A stretch of DNA of 64,000 bases. It comes from Thalassovita taeanensis (GTDB lineage Bacteria > Pseudomonadota > Alphaproteobacteria > Rhodobacterales > Rhodobacteraceae). The notes under the pieces are model-generated. The model searched no databases and was not told the origin of the DNA. It worked only from the letters and a program-made list of their open reading frames with translations. Both the position numbers and the translations under genes were made by a program. This document shows, one piece after another, positions 18,750-27,761 of this stretch (position 1 is its first letter; every line of letters begins with the position of its first letter). The stretch spans positions 1 through 64,000 of the forward strand of contig NZ_FOEP01000010.1 of NCBI RefSeq assembly GCF_900110775.1, given 5' to 3'.

Positions 18750-21700
18750 TCATGCCGTGATCGTCAGAGCCCCGAAATACCCCGCGCCATAAGGGGCCGA
18801 GACTTGTGCAACCGATACCTCAAACGGCGCCTCAACCCCATCTAAGGCTTGCTCAGCCGCAGAATACATCCATTCCGGATTGCTCACACTTATCTCACGT
18901 ACAACCTGCCCAGCACTCAATACCCGAACAAGATAGGCCTCGCTCTCTTCCCCTAACGGCACCTCCAGCGCGTCCCAACTGTCGCCGTCAACCCGTGTTC
19001 GCCGTACCCAACTCAGCGCCAGATCCCCCCCGACATCACGCAGAGCCTTCATGTGAACCGGGGCATAAGGCTTCAACCCAACACCCGAAAATGCCAAGGC
19101 AAAATGCTTGTAGGACGGATCATCATATCCGCGCCGCGCCGCGCCCACGCGATAGTGCCGTGCCAACCCGCGCGTTGAGGATGCCAGATCCAGCTGCTTT
19201 GGCACCCCGTCCAGCAGAACAAAATAGGATCCGGCAGGCCAGGCGTCAGGCATATTCGCTTCGCTCCCGCGCTGCCCACGCAAGCGCCCCGACAGAAGAT
19301 AGGTATCCGTATCAATCAGCTCCGCCATCTGAAACTGTATCAGCTCCCAATTTTCCGGCGTGCCATCGCCGATCGCCGCCAGATTTCCGCCCGCAAGAAG
19401 CGCCTCTTCGCCAATGCTTTCCACGCTTCCGTGCGCAAGCCGCACCTGAAGCGCATCGCCCCGATCATACCGTCCGGGATCCGCACGCAACAGAACCGTT
19501 TCCGTTTGCCCGATTGTGGCCCGCGCCGTCGTCGTCCCCAGCAACTCGTAATTTGCATCCTGCGGCGCGCCGTATATTGCCACACTTCCGGGCCACGGAT
19601 CCGCCGTCGCCGCCAGATGCGGCGCATAGGGCACCTCGTCGCCACTCAGCATCGGAAGGTCCATGAACAACGGAAACACCGGCACCGGCGAAGAAAACGC
19701 CCGCATCGTGGCTGTGTCCTCCTCCATGTCCACCGGACGATAGCTTTCCGTGTCAATTCTGACCGCCTCGATCAATTGCGACGTCCCGATTTCGGCCCGA
19801 TCAACACGAAACAAGCCCTTTGTCCCGCCATCTTCAATGCTCAGAACATCTCCGGCCCCGACATTCAGCGCCGAGGGCGGCAACGCAAACTTGACGCTGT
19901 CGCGCGCGATCCGCGCCTCGCTCAGCCACCGCTCGACAACCTGTCGCCCTTCACCTCGCGTCATCACCAACGGCACTTCCGAAGACGATACCGCATGTGT
20001 CGCCTCATCCGGTAAAACCGCTTCCTCGGCCACAGTGTCATAGTCGCCATCCGCCTGCACAAACCGCAACCTTACCCGCCCTGCCAGATCACTCTCGCCC
20101 GCACGCGTCGCCTCGACCGTGCCCGACAGCTCATCCGTCGACGCGAACGCATCTGCCGACAGGGTCCAATTCGCCTTGCCATTGCGTGTGCGGAACACCA
20201 ACACCCCATCGCGCTCAATCGCGTCGAAGCCATAGCGCAGCATCAAAGGCTGCAACGCGCTGCGGGCATCGGACACGTCCGCCACGACATAGCCGCGCAC
20301 ATAGCCAAAAAGCTGCGTGGTTTCGATATCCCTGACCCCTCCCAACCGGCAAATTTCGGTCACAACCGATGCCAGCGAACGCCCCGACCCGCGCCCGGAC
20401 AACCAATGCCCCTTGGGATAGTTCTCGCCATCACTCCACAACTCAGCATTGCTGGGAAAAAACGGATAGGGCCGCGCATCCCATGCCCAGACAAAAGAAT
20501 GCGACATATCAATCATCGCGCCGCCGTACTCCTCTGACACCGGATTGTTTTCAGGCGCGCCCCAATAGCCATACATCGCGCGCAGATACTGCATCTGAAT
20601 CAGCTCGTCCCGCCGCCCAGTTGAATATTTCGGCAGGCTAGATTCGGACGACTTGGGATCAAGAAACTTGTTCGGCTGGTTTGTCCCCTTGTCGACTGCC
20701 GCACAGCCCAACTCGGTGAACCAGATCGGCTTTGACCCCGGCACCCAATTGGTTGCATCCGCAGCGCGCACGCCACCAATCCGCTCGTGATGCGGGTTTG
20801 ACCACCAACCGCGAATATCCTTGTAGCGGTAAACCCAAGGCTCGTCATATGCACCATCGCTGATCGCTGTGCGGATCTGCGCGAGCTCTGCCTCCTGCGA
20901 ATGGTAATACCACTCATAGCCTTCGCCGCCTTCGATATTGGCCCGCAGATAGTCCAGATTGTAAATCGCGCCCCACTCTGCGTCTGCATGGGCCTCGCCA
21001 TCGCGCCAGTCTGACAACGGCATATAGTTGTCGATCCCGATGAAATCGATCTCGGGGTCGGCCCACAGCGGATCAAGATGGAAATACACGTCTCCGCTGC
21101 CATCCTGCGGCTGATAGCCGAAATATTCCGTCCAATCCGCCGCATAGCCGATCCGTGTCTGAGCGCCCAAAAGGCTGCGCACTTCGGCAGCCAACTGCCG
21201 AAGCTGCGCCACCGCAGGAAAACCGCCCTCGGCCCCGCGCAATTGCGTTAGTCCGCGCATTTCCGACCCAATACAGAAAGCATCCACGCCCCCCGCCGCC
21301 ACACACAGCGCTGCACAATGCAGGATGAAGCGGCCATAGCTCCACTCGTCCGGGCCCGAATATGTGACCTGCCCCTCCGCAATTGCGAAATCCGCCGCCC
21401 GCACTGTGCCAAAAAACGCGGCCACCTCGGCCTCGGCCATCGCCGTGCCGTCGGACGAGCCCTCAAGCCCCGGCGCCAATGCCCCGGTGATCCGCCCCCG
21501 CCAAGGCAGAAACGGCTGCCCCTCTTCGCCGGTCCATGGGTCCGTCAGCGTGTTCCCCGCCACCTGCTCCATCAGCAGGAAGGGGTAAAACATCACCTTC
21601 TGCCCCAGATCATTCAGCCGTGTGATCGCCTGCACTACCGAGATGTCACTCGGCGTGCCGCCATAAACCGGGCGACCGTCCGCCGCCGGAACGATCAAAG

Positions 21701-22670
21701 CTTGCTCCCGCGACACCCCGGCCACCTGCCAAGGCATGTCTTCGGCATCATGCTCGGCCTGCTCCACCTTCGGCTGAACCGCACAATTGCCGCAGCGCAG
21801 ATCGTCGCCGAACCAACTGACAATCAACGACGTCGCCCCGCAATTCGGCAGTTCCTGCGTCAGTTGATCCAACGAGGTTTCAAAATCGGTCTTCCCCGAT
21901 GGCGAATTCACATTCGCCGTCCGCGACGCCCCCAGCCCAAAGTCAAACACCGCCGGGTCCGTCGCCAGCGCATATTCGCCCGTGCCCGGCATCAAAGCCA
22001 CGCCGCGAATAGCATGGGCCGGTTCCTCATCCGCGCCGCCGTCGTATTCAAAATCCGGGCGCATCACCTCGAATGTGAACTGCGGCACCCGGTTGCCAAA
22101 CTGCGACAGGTCCAGATCTTCCAGCACCGCATAGGCCGTCCCGCGGTAGGCAGGCACCTGCCCAGCGCCTTCAACCGCCTCGATCTTCGGATCGGGCAAT
22201 TGCGTCCGGCTCCCAGGGTAAACCCGCAGGTTCAGATCCACAGCCGACACTTCGCTGCCATCGGCCCAGATACGTCCCACGCCGCTGATCTCGCCCTCGC
22301 ACAGCGCCACCGCCAGACTGACGCTATAGCTATACTCCTGCGTGGTTGGCCTTGGCGCGGCCCCTTTGCCCCCACCAGACTTCTGCGTATGCTCTTCGAA
22401 ATGGCTGGCCCAGATCACCTGCCCCCCTACCCGCATCCGGCCAAACACGCGCGACACCGCCTCGCCCTCGCCCGCGCCCGTCAGTCGGAACCGGTCCACC
22501 CGGCCCGTCTCAATCGCGTCCGAGCCCTGCCCCAGCAACCGCTGATCAATCACCCGCCCCATCGAGGCCCCCGCAAACCGCCCTGCCGTTGCCATTGACA
22601 ACCCAAGAACCGTTCCACCAACAGAGCCGCCCAACGCCGCACCGGCCGCCGACAAAAGAATGGTCGCCAT
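18750..22670 (-). CDS. GTA baseplate/host-interaction megaprotein (RcGTA g15 homologue)
   Basis: This 1306-residue protein is the largest GTA component. It has a small-residue-rich N-terminus (AAGAALGGSVGGTVLGLSMA), then the beta-rich region of phage tail hub proteins. A TIM-barrel-like domain (about 430-760; FCIGSEMRGLTQLRG, RIGYAADWTEYFGYQPQDG, FIGIDNYMPLSDWRDGE) is followed by long C-terminal beta domains. In RcGTA, g15 caps the baseplate and carries glycoside-hydrolase-like and receptor-interacting parts. Its start shares one base with the g14 stop (TGATG). The frame is open throughout. Confidence 0.95.
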   Translation of the reverse strand: MATILLSAAGAALGGSVGGTVLGLSMATAGRFAGASMGRVIDQRLLGQGSDAIETGRVDRFRLTGAGEGEAVSRVFGRMRVGGQVIWASHFEEHTQKSGGGKGAAPRPTTQEYSYSVSLAVALCEGEISGVGRIWADGSEVSAVDLNLRVYPGSRTQLPDPKIEAVEGAGQVPAYRGTAYAVLEDLDLSQFGNRVPQFTFEVMRPDFEYDGGADEEPAHAIRGVALMPGTGEYALATDPAVFDFGLGASRTANVNSPSGKTDFETSLDQLTQELPNCGATSLIVSWFGDDLRCGNCAVQPKVEQAEHDAEDMPWQVAGVSREQALIVPAADGRPVYGGTPSDISVVQAITRLNDLGQKVMFYPFLLMEQVAGNTLTDPWTGEEGQPFLPWRGRITGALAPGLEGSSDGTAMAEAEVAAFFGTVRAADFAIAEGQVTYSGPDEWSYGRFILHCAALCVAAGGVDAFCIGSEMRGLTQLRGAEGGFPAVAQLRQLAAEVRSLLGAQTRIGYAADWTEYFGYQPQDGSGDVYFHLDPLWADPEIDFIGIDNYMPLSDWRDGEAHADAEWGAIYNLDYLRANIEGGEGYEWYYHSQEAELAQIRTAISDGAYDEPWVYRYKDIRGWWSNPHHERIGGVRAADATNWVPGSKPIWFTELGCAAVDKGTNQPNKFLDPKSSESSLPKYSTGRRDELIQMQYLRAMYGYWGAPENNPVSEEYGGAMIDMSHSFVWAWDARPYPFFPSNAELWSDGENYPKGHWLSGRGSGRSLASVVTEICRLGGVRDIETTQLFGYVRGYVVADVSDARSALQPLMLRYGFDAIERDGVLVFRTRNGKANWTLSADAFASTDELSGTVEATRAGESDLAGRVRLRFVQADGDYDTVAEEAVLPDEATHAVSSSEVPLVMTRGEGRQVVERWLSEARIARDSVKFALPPSALNVGAGDVLSIEDGGTKGLFRVDRAEIGTSQLIEAVRIDTESYRPVDMEEDTATMRAFSSPVPVFPLFMDLPMLSGDEVPYAPHLAATADPWPGSVAIYGAPQDANYELLGTTTARATIGQTETVLLRADPGRYDRGDALQVRLAHGSVESIGEEALLAGGNLAAIGDGTPENWELIQFQMAELIDTDTYLLSGRLRGQRGSEANMPDAWPAGSYFVLLDGVPKQLDLASSTRGLARHYRVGAARRGYDDPSYKHFALAFSGVGLKPYAPVHMKALRDVGGDLALSWVRRTRVDGDSWDALEVPLGEESEAYLVRVLSAGQVVREISVSNPEWMYSAAEQALDGVEAPFEVSVAQVSAPYGAGYFGALTITA

Positions 22671-23110
22671 CAGAAACTCCCCTCAGGAAAGGTAAACCGC
22701 GCCACAACCCTCCGGCGCCAAGGCGCACTCAAAGGGCTTTCCACAACCGAATGGCCGGAATACGCATGAATGAATGTGGCTTTCGCCCCGATCTCGCCCG
22801 CGATGCCCACGTGCTTGGCCACGCCCCTGTCTCGCATCCGAAACAGCAACACATCGCCCGCCGCCTCGTCGCCCAGCGCCTTGGGCACCAGATGCCGCAA
22901 GGCCGCCGCCAGCAACCGCTCCTCGCCCTGTGGTTCGGACCAGTCCCGACTGTAAGACGGCACATATTCGGGTTCCGTCCCCAGCAACTCGCGCCAAACT
23001 CCGCGCAGCAATCCAAGGCAATCGGTTCCCGCCCCCTTGGCCGAAGCCTGATGCCGATAGGGCGTCCCGATCCACCCGCGTGCGGCGCCTACTACCTGCG
23101 CGCCCCTCAT
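22670..23110 (-). CDS. GTA NlpC/P60-type peptidase (RcGTA g14 homologue)
   Basis: This 146-residue protein has the NlpC/P60 cysteine peptidase motif GAGTDCLGLLRGVW (Cys31) and a downstream AKHVGIAGE histidine. In GTA and related phages it trims peptidoglycan during entry. The start overlaps the g13 stop (ATGA) and its stop overlaps the g15 start. Confidence 0.94.
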   Translation of the reverse strand: MRGAQVVGAARGWIGTPYRHQASAKGAGTDCLGLLRGVWRELLGTEPEYVPSYSRDWSEPQGEERLLAAALRHLVPKALGDEAAGDVLLFRMRDRGVAKHVGIAGEIGAKATFIHAYSGHSVVESPLSAPWRRRVVARFTFPEGSF

Positions 23111-23994
23111 CTTCGGCTCCCGCCGCCAGCCGCCGCACTGCTCCCCGGATAAGCGACAGTCCAGTCATCCCCCGGAATGTCCGGGAACCCCTGAAAGTTC
23201 ATCACATTGTCGAACTTCAGCCGACAGGTCGCGAACCGCTTGTCGCACCCTGCCGTAAGGCGAATATGATCCCCCGCCGCAATCTCGGCCCGCAAAGGTG
23301 CCCACAGCTCGATTACCCGCTGGCCGCCATCAATATGATCCTGCTTGATCGCCCCCTTCAGCCCGCCCGCGGCCCCGTCCAGAACCGCCAAACTGCCCCG
23401 CTGGAACCAGCCCAAGTCGAACCCGGCCAACTCAGCAAAGCGGAACACCCGCGCCTCGTCGACCTGCTCCACCGCGATTTCCGCCGTATACCCCGACGTT
23501 TCCGCATCAAACCCGCACTCGGTATCGCCGAAAACGGCGGTACATGGCCGCTGATACACTCGCCCCACCGGCTGGTTCAGCATATCGGTCAATCCGCGCA
23601 GCTCGGCCTGGAAACCGCCCGCCGCGCGGCTCAACTCGCCGATCATCCCGTTGAACTGCAGCGCACGCTGCGCCACATCGGCCCAGTTCACCAACCAGCA
23701 CCGCACCGAGGCCGCATCGAACCGCCCCGCCTCGATATCCTCCTCGGAAACCGCCGCATCCGACAGCGCGCCCAGCGCCTCGGTATTGTCCACCGACAGG
23801 CCGGTGCCCTGCTGCAATGCCATCGCCGACAACCCGGTATCCGCCTTGAAGCGGATCCCCTCGAACTTCAGATCCAGATCATGGTCGGTAAACCCATAGG
23901 TCTCGCCATCCTTGCGGCGGATCGACCAGCAGCGGCACAGTGTCGTCACCCCCGATTGAAGATGCGACAGAAACGCGTCATCCAGCTTCATCAC
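23107..23994 (-). CDS. GTA tail hub protein, DUF2163 (RcGTA g13 homologue)
   Basis: This 295-residue protein matches the DUF2163/phage BR0599-type family. The C-terminal segment GCDKRFATCRLKFDNVMNFQ with its spaced cysteines, and RPCTAVFGDTECGF earlier, resemble the cysteine pattern of tail hub proteins that hold an iron-sulfur cluster; the RcGTA hub structure reports such a cluster. The start overlaps the g12 stop by four bases. Confidence 0.93.
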   Translation of the reverse strand: MMKLDDAFLSHLQSGVTTLCRCWSIRRKDGETYGFTDHDLDLKFEGIRFKADTGLSAMALQQGTGLSVDNTEALGALSDAAVSEEDIEAGRFDAASVRCWLVNWADVAQRALQFNGMIGELSRAAGGFQAELRGLTDMLNQPVGRVYQRPCTAVFGDTECGFDAETSGYTAEIAVEQVDEARVFRFAELAGFDLGWFQRGSLAVLDGAAGGLKGAIKQDHIDGGQRVIELWAPLRAEIAAGDHIRLTAGCDKRFATCRLKFDNVMNFQGFPDIPGDDWTVAYPGSSAAAGGGSRR

Positions 23995-24623
23995 ACACGC
24001 ACCTCCACCACAGGCACATCCGGCGCTTCCCCCGCCTGAAAGCTGGCGACACTGGCGCGGATGCGGTCAGTGTCAAACCGCACCGGCACATCAAACTCAA
24101 ACCCCGCAGTGATTTCGGCGCCGGTATTGGGCGGCTCGTCAAAACTCACGATCCCGGTGGTGACATCGACCGCGAAATGCACCGCTTCCTGCAACTGATC
24201 GCGGTCCACGCCGATGCGCACCGTCCCCGCCACAGGCTTACCGATCAACCGGCCATAGCTTTGCTCACCGGACCGGTAATTCTTCACCAAGGGAAAGCTC
24301 ACGCGCTCTCCATCCCCCATCGCAATCACCTGATCCTCATAGCTCACCTCGCGCGAGGGGCGGCAGGATTTGAAATCCGACCAGTCCTTCCAGCGAAAGC
24401 CATGCATCTGCCCGCCCCGCGCCTCGAAAAACGCGATCAGAATCTCGATGTCATCCAACGACCGCATCCCCATCCCGGCATCATAATGCCTGCGCGAGTG
24501 CGCCCAGGGCGTATTGCGCTCTTCAAAACCATTGGCCAACGTCACCACATCCGTGCGCCGCTCCGGCCCACCAACGGCGCCGAAACTCAGGTTTGCGGGA
24601 AACCGCACCTCATGAAACTGCAT
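23991..24623 (-). CDS. GTA distal tail protein, DUF2460 (RcGTA g12 homologue)
   Basis: This 210-residue protein has the DUF2460 hallmarks FHEVRFPANLSFGAVGGPERRTDVVTL (quoted from the N-terminus in part) and FRWKDWSDFKSC. RcGTA g12 forms the distal tail ring between tube and baseplate. It follows the tape measure gene by 21 bases and overlaps g13 by ATGA. Confidence 0.94.
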   Translation of the reverse strand: MQFHEVRFPANLSFGAVGGPERRTDVVTLANGFEERNTPWAHSRRHYDAGMGMRSLDDIEILIAFFEARGGQMHGFRWKDWSDFKSCRPSREVSYEDQVIAMGDGERVSFPLVKNYRSGEQSYGRLIGKPVAGTVRIGVDRDQLQEAVHFAVDVTTGIVSFDEPPNTGAEITAGFEFDVPVRFDTDRIRASVASFQAGEAPDVPVVEVRV

Positions 24624-24644
24624 CCTGCTTCTCCCTCTGTTGCT

Positions 24645-25304
24645 TTAGCGGATCCGCTGCCCACGCCCCAGCGCACGCCCCATCTGGGCCGCGATCTGGC
24701 TTTGCGAACGGCGAAACCCTTCCACATCCGGCGTCGAGATATTCATCACCACCGTGGTGGCCCGCCCGCCCTGTGCGCGCACGCCCAACTTGCCATCGGC
24801 CCCGCGTGTCAGCGGCATGATCGCCTCTGGCCCCGCTTCCCCCATCAACCCGGTGCCGCCACGCATCGGGAATGTCGTCGGCCCCGAGACAACTCCGCCA
24901 TTGGCAAACGGCATCACCCGGCCCTGGCTGAAACTGCCGCCCTTCTCGAATGGCAACAGCCCCGTCACCAAACCGCCCACTCCCTGCGCCAAGACTGACC
25001 CAAAGTGATCGGCCACCGGCTTGACTGCCGCCGCATAGACCGTGTTCACCATCGACTGCGCCACCGTGTGCAACGCATCCGACAGCTTCACCCCGTCCAA
25101 CAACACGCCGTCAAACGCCTTGCGCAGCCCGCGGCTCATGCCCTTTTCCAGCGTCGAAACATCATGCGAGGTCGAGGCCAGCGTTTCGCGCACCCGCCGC
25201 AACTCCGCATCAAACCCGCTGGTCATGGCCGAGGCCGCCCCAAGGCTCGTCTCCAACGCCTCAACCTGATCCTGAAGCGTCTCCACCCCTTCGATATCAC
25301 TCAT
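24645..25304 (-). CDS. GTA tape measure protein (RcGTA g11 homologue)
   Basis: This 219-residue protein is short for a tape measure, as in RcGTA. It has an N-terminal coiled coil (ETLQDQVEALETSLGAASAM), an amphipathic centre, and the tail-tape segment with FEKGGSFSQGRVMPFANGGV and GEAGPEAIMPLTRG, typical of tape measure C-termini. I set the start at 25304 (MSDIEG), 9 bases after GGAG; this overlaps the end of g10.1 by 8 bases. Confidence 0.92.
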   Translation of the reverse strand: MSDIEGVETLQDQVEALETSLGAASAMTSGFDAELRRVRETLASTSHDVSTLEKGMSRGLRKAFDGVLLDGVKLSDALHTVAQSMVNTVYAAAVKPVADHFGSVLAQGVGGLVTGLLPFEKGGSFSQGRVMPFANGGVVSGPTTFPMRGGTGLMGEAGPEAIMPLTRGADGKLGVRAQGGRATTVVMNISTPDVEGFRRSQSQIAAQMGRALGRGQRIR

Positions 25305-25500
25305 CGTCTGTCTCTCCTTTGTCGTCAGGATAGGCCTGCAGCAATTCATCCAGCCGCGCCCGGTTCAGTGGCGCCGCCCCCGATCCCGCCCCCAGCATCA
25401 GCATCAGCTCTGCCGGGGTCAGCGCCCAGAACGCTGCCGGGCTCAGGTGCAATCCCCTGATCCCGGCCTGCATCAGGGCTGGCCAGTCAAACCGGCTCAC
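25297..25500 (-). CDS. Small GTA tail assembly protein (RcGTA g10.1 homologue)
   Basis: This 67-residue protein (FDWPALMQAGIRGLHLSPAA) matches the small phage-conserved family between g10 and g11. It has a GTG start at 25500, overlapping the g10 stop as GTGA. The family core WALTPAELMLMLG is present. By position it resembles the second tail assembly chaperone encoded before tape measure genes. Confidence 0.88.
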   Translation of the reverse strand: MSRFDWPALMQAGIRGLHLSPAAFWALTPAELMLMLGAGSGAAPLNRARLDELLQAYPDDKGETDDE

Positions 25501-25823
25501 CCCGCGCGCTCGCCCGGCACAGTAAAGGCCCGCGCCAAAAGCTCTGCCGCCACCCGCGCCGCCGCCATCGGTCCGCCTTCGATGTCGGCCTGCATCAGGT
25601 CGGGCGCATGTCCCTGCCACCCGCCACCGCGCAACCCCGCCACGATCAGCATCAGCACGTCGCGGCTGGAAAACTGCCCCGCCTCGAACCGCTCCACCAA
25701 CCCAAGCAAAGTCCCCGCCTTCAGCCCGGCCTCCAACTCGGCCAGCGCACCCAGCGTCAGCTTCAGCACATGGTGCTGGCCATCAATGACCAACCCCACC
25801 TCTCCGGCCCAGGGGTTCGCCAT
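25497..25823 (-). CDS. GTA tail assembly chaperone-like protein (RcGTA g10 homologue)
   Basis: This 108-residue protein matches the GTA_gp10 family (ANPWAGEVGLVIDGQHHVLK, LTLGALAELEAGL). Members lie just before the tape measure gene, where siphoviruses encode tail assembly chaperones. The ATG is one base beyond the g9 stop, indicating coupled translation. Whether a frameshift makes a g10/g10.1 fusion is not evident. Confidence 0.9.
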   Translation of the reverse strand: MANPWAGEVGLVIDGQHHVLKLTLGALAELEAGLKAGTLLGLVERFEAGQFSSRDVLMLIVAGLRGGGWQGHAPDLMQADIEGGPMAAARVAAELLARAFTVPGERAG

Positions 25824-25824
25824 T

Positions 25825-26241
25825 CTACGCCGCCGCCGTAAAGCTCAGCGCCCCGGCCGAAGCCAACGCCACCTCATAGGTCGCCTCGCCATTGTGGCTG
25901 CCCGCATATTCGATCGAGGTCAGTTGAAACGCCCCCTCGACCACGCCGAAATCAGGGATGATCACCTGAAAATCCGGGGTTTCCCCGTCAAAGAAGATCT
26001 GCCGCGCGCGTTCATCCGTCGCCGCGTCCTTGAACACACCCGATCCCGAAATCGCCGCCGACTTCACCCCGGCCCCGGCCAGAAGCTCGCGCCACCCGCC
26101 TTGGCTCTCCAGGCTGGTCACATCCACGCTCTCCGCGTTGAAGCTCACCCGCGTGGCGCGCAAACCCGCCACTGTTTCGAACTGGCCATCGCCAGTCAGA
26201 TCCACCTTGATCAACAGATCCTTGCCGTTCTGGGCACCCAT
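25825..26241 (-). CDS. GTA major tail tube protein (RcGTA g9 homologue)
   Basis: This 138-residue protein matches phage tail tube proteins: GKDLLIKVDLTGDGQFETVA at the N-terminus, then VDVTSLESQGGWRELLAGAG and a beta-rich C-terminus (FQLTSIEYAGSHNGEATYEV). I chose the ATG at 26241, 8 bases after GGAG, rather than a GTG three codons upstream. Confidence 0.93.
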   Translation of the reverse strand: MGAQNGKDLLIKVDLTGDGQFETVAGLRATRVSFNAESVDVTSLESQGGWRELLAGAGVKSAAISGSGVFKDAATDERARQIFFDGETPDFQVIIPDFGVVEGAFQLTSIEYAGSHNGEATYEVALASAGALSFTAAA

Positions 26242-26267
26242 AGCAGTCACTCCATTCTTGAGAAATT

Positions 26268-26678
26268 TCAGTTGTCATCCACACGCGCACGGAATTTCAG
26301 ATCGATCCGCCGCCGCCCGCTCGTGCCGTCGCTCCGCGCCACCGCCTTCACGAACCACAGCCCCACAAGGCTGCCCCGGCTCAGCACCAGATCCGCATCC
26401 ACCAGCGCATCACTGACCGCGCCCGCCACCGCCTTGGCGCCCTGATACCCCGCCGCATCCGTCACCACCGAAACGGTGACCTCATGCTCGGCCCCGGCCC
26501 CGGTCTTGTCCGAGCGGTCCCTGACCACCTCCGGCCCCAGGCTCACGTAAGTAGACGGCAACGTGCCCGCAGGCAGCGCGTCATAAACCGCCGTGCCCAC
26601 CAATCCTGTCACCGCCGCATCCGCCAGCAGATGCTGATACACCGCCGCCTGAAGCGCCGCCGATACGCCATAGCTCAT
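26268..26678 (-). CDS. GTA tail terminator, DUF3168 (RcGTA g8 homologue)
   Basis: This 136-residue DUF3168 protein begins SYGVSAALQAAVYQHLLADA and contains PSTYVSLGPEVVRDRSDKTG. In RcGTA it caps the tail tube at the head end. The start overlaps the g7 stop as ATGA. Confidence 0.92.
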   Translation of the reverse strand: MSYGVSAALQAAVYQHLLADAAVTGLVGTAVYDALPAGTLPSTYVSLGPEVVRDRSDKTGAGAEHEVTVSVVTDAAGYQGAKAVAGAVSDALVDADLVLSRGSLVGLWFVKAVARSDGTSGRRRIDLKFRARVDDN

Positions 26679-27013
26679 GCCACCACCTCCTCGGTTGCAA
26701 AGCAGGTCAGATACCGCCCCTCGGGGTCCCGCTCTGCGACTGCCTCAATCCGGTAAATCCGCGCGCCTTCGCGAAACCGCTGGTCCGGCCGCGGCCGCAT
26801 CGTCGATCCCTCTGGCGCGCCGCGCACCACGATCCGAAACGCCGCCCGCGAGACCTGAACACCCGCGCTCGCCCGTTCGCGTCCACTGCGCAGCGTCACA
26901 TCCGCCCACAGCTCGCCCAGCGCGCCCCAGCTTTGCGCAAAGCCCCCCGCGCCATCCGCCACCCGCTCGGCGCTCTCCAGCACCAACCGCCGGTTCAACT
27001 GAACCCCGGCCAT
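26675..27013 (-). CDS. GTA head-tail stopper/adaptor (RcGTA g7 homologue)
   Basis: This 112-residue protein matches phage head-tail joining proteins (LNRRLVLESAERVADGAGGF, WADVTLRSGRERASAG). I chose the ATG at 27013, sharing a base with the g6 stop (TGATG); a GTG lies one codon upstream. The C-terminus overlaps g8. Confidence 0.91.
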   Translation of the reverse strand: MAGVQLNRRLVLESAERVADGAGGFAQSWGALGELWADVTLRSGRERASAGVQVSRAAFRIVVRGAPEGSTMRPRPDQRFREGARIYRIEAVAERDPEGRYLTCFATEEVVA

Positions 27014-27609
27014 CACAGCGACCCCGCGAAAATCCGCACCGTGCGATAGCGCTCCAACAGGCTGGTCACCCCAAACGGCATGCAGCCGCTGCTCAGCCCG
27101 GTATCATGGCGATATTCGTAATAATGCGCCGCCAGCAGCAGCACCGCCTGCGCCAGATCTGCAGGCAGATCGCTCCATTCCGGGCCATAGCCCGCCAGCA
27201 GCCCCACCCGAACCGATCCACCGCTGGGAACCTGCGGCAACAAAGTGCCCACCGGGCTGATCCGGGGACGTTGCAGATCCGGCACCAGCCGGTACACCGC
27301 GCTGTCCAGCACAGTTTCCACCTCGCCCCGATCAATCAGCACCACTGACGCGATCGCGCTGACCGGGGCCACCGGCAACACCTGCCCCGTTACATCGCGC
27401 CAACGGCTCAGCGTCCAGGAAAACTCCCGCTCGATCAGGATCTTGCCTGTTCGCGCTTCGATCGCAGCCATCGCAGCCCGCAAAAAGCTTTCCAGAACCG
27501 CGTCCTGAACGCTGTCCTCGGCAAACCCGCTTCCCAGCCGCAGATGGGCCTTGAATTCCGTGACCGGAAGTGCCGCCAGCGGCACGGTGGTCTCTTCGAC
27601 TAACATCAT
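27013..27609 (-). CDS. GTA head-tail connector (RcGTA g6 homologue)
   Basis: This 198-residue protein matches the DnaQ-adaptor-type head-tail connector family (EFKAHLRLGSGFAEDSVQDA, AAMAAIEARTGKILIEREFSW, LAQAVLLLAAHYYEYR). It forms the ring below the portal. The gap to the capsid gene stop is 152 bases, the widest within the cluster, and holds no ORF I trust. Confidence 0.92.
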   Translation of the reverse strand: MMLVEETTVPLAALPVTEFKAHLRLGSGFAEDSVQDAVLESFLRAAMAAIEARTGKILIEREFSWTLSRWRDVTGQVLPVAPVSAIASVVLIDRGEVETVLDSAVYRLVPDLQRPRISPVGTLLPQVPSGGSVRVGLLAGYGPEWSDLPADLAQAVLLLAAHYYEYRHDTGLSSGCMPFGVTSLLERYRTVRIFAGSL

Positions 27610-27761
27610 GGACTTACTCCGAAAATTCCGGCCCCCTCTCCGATCCTCAGGTGCGCGCCACCAGCGTTGCTCGGACGGAGGGAGCAGCTAGACAACGCAA
27701 ATGCTTACGGCAGCGCGCACCCCAGAGGCTGACCGTCAGGCCAGCCCCCCTTCACCCCCGC

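Noticed and set aside
21318-22598. Plus-strand ORF of 426 codons inside GTA g15
   Set aside because: Antisense shadow of g15, with no recognisable domain and no ribosome site.
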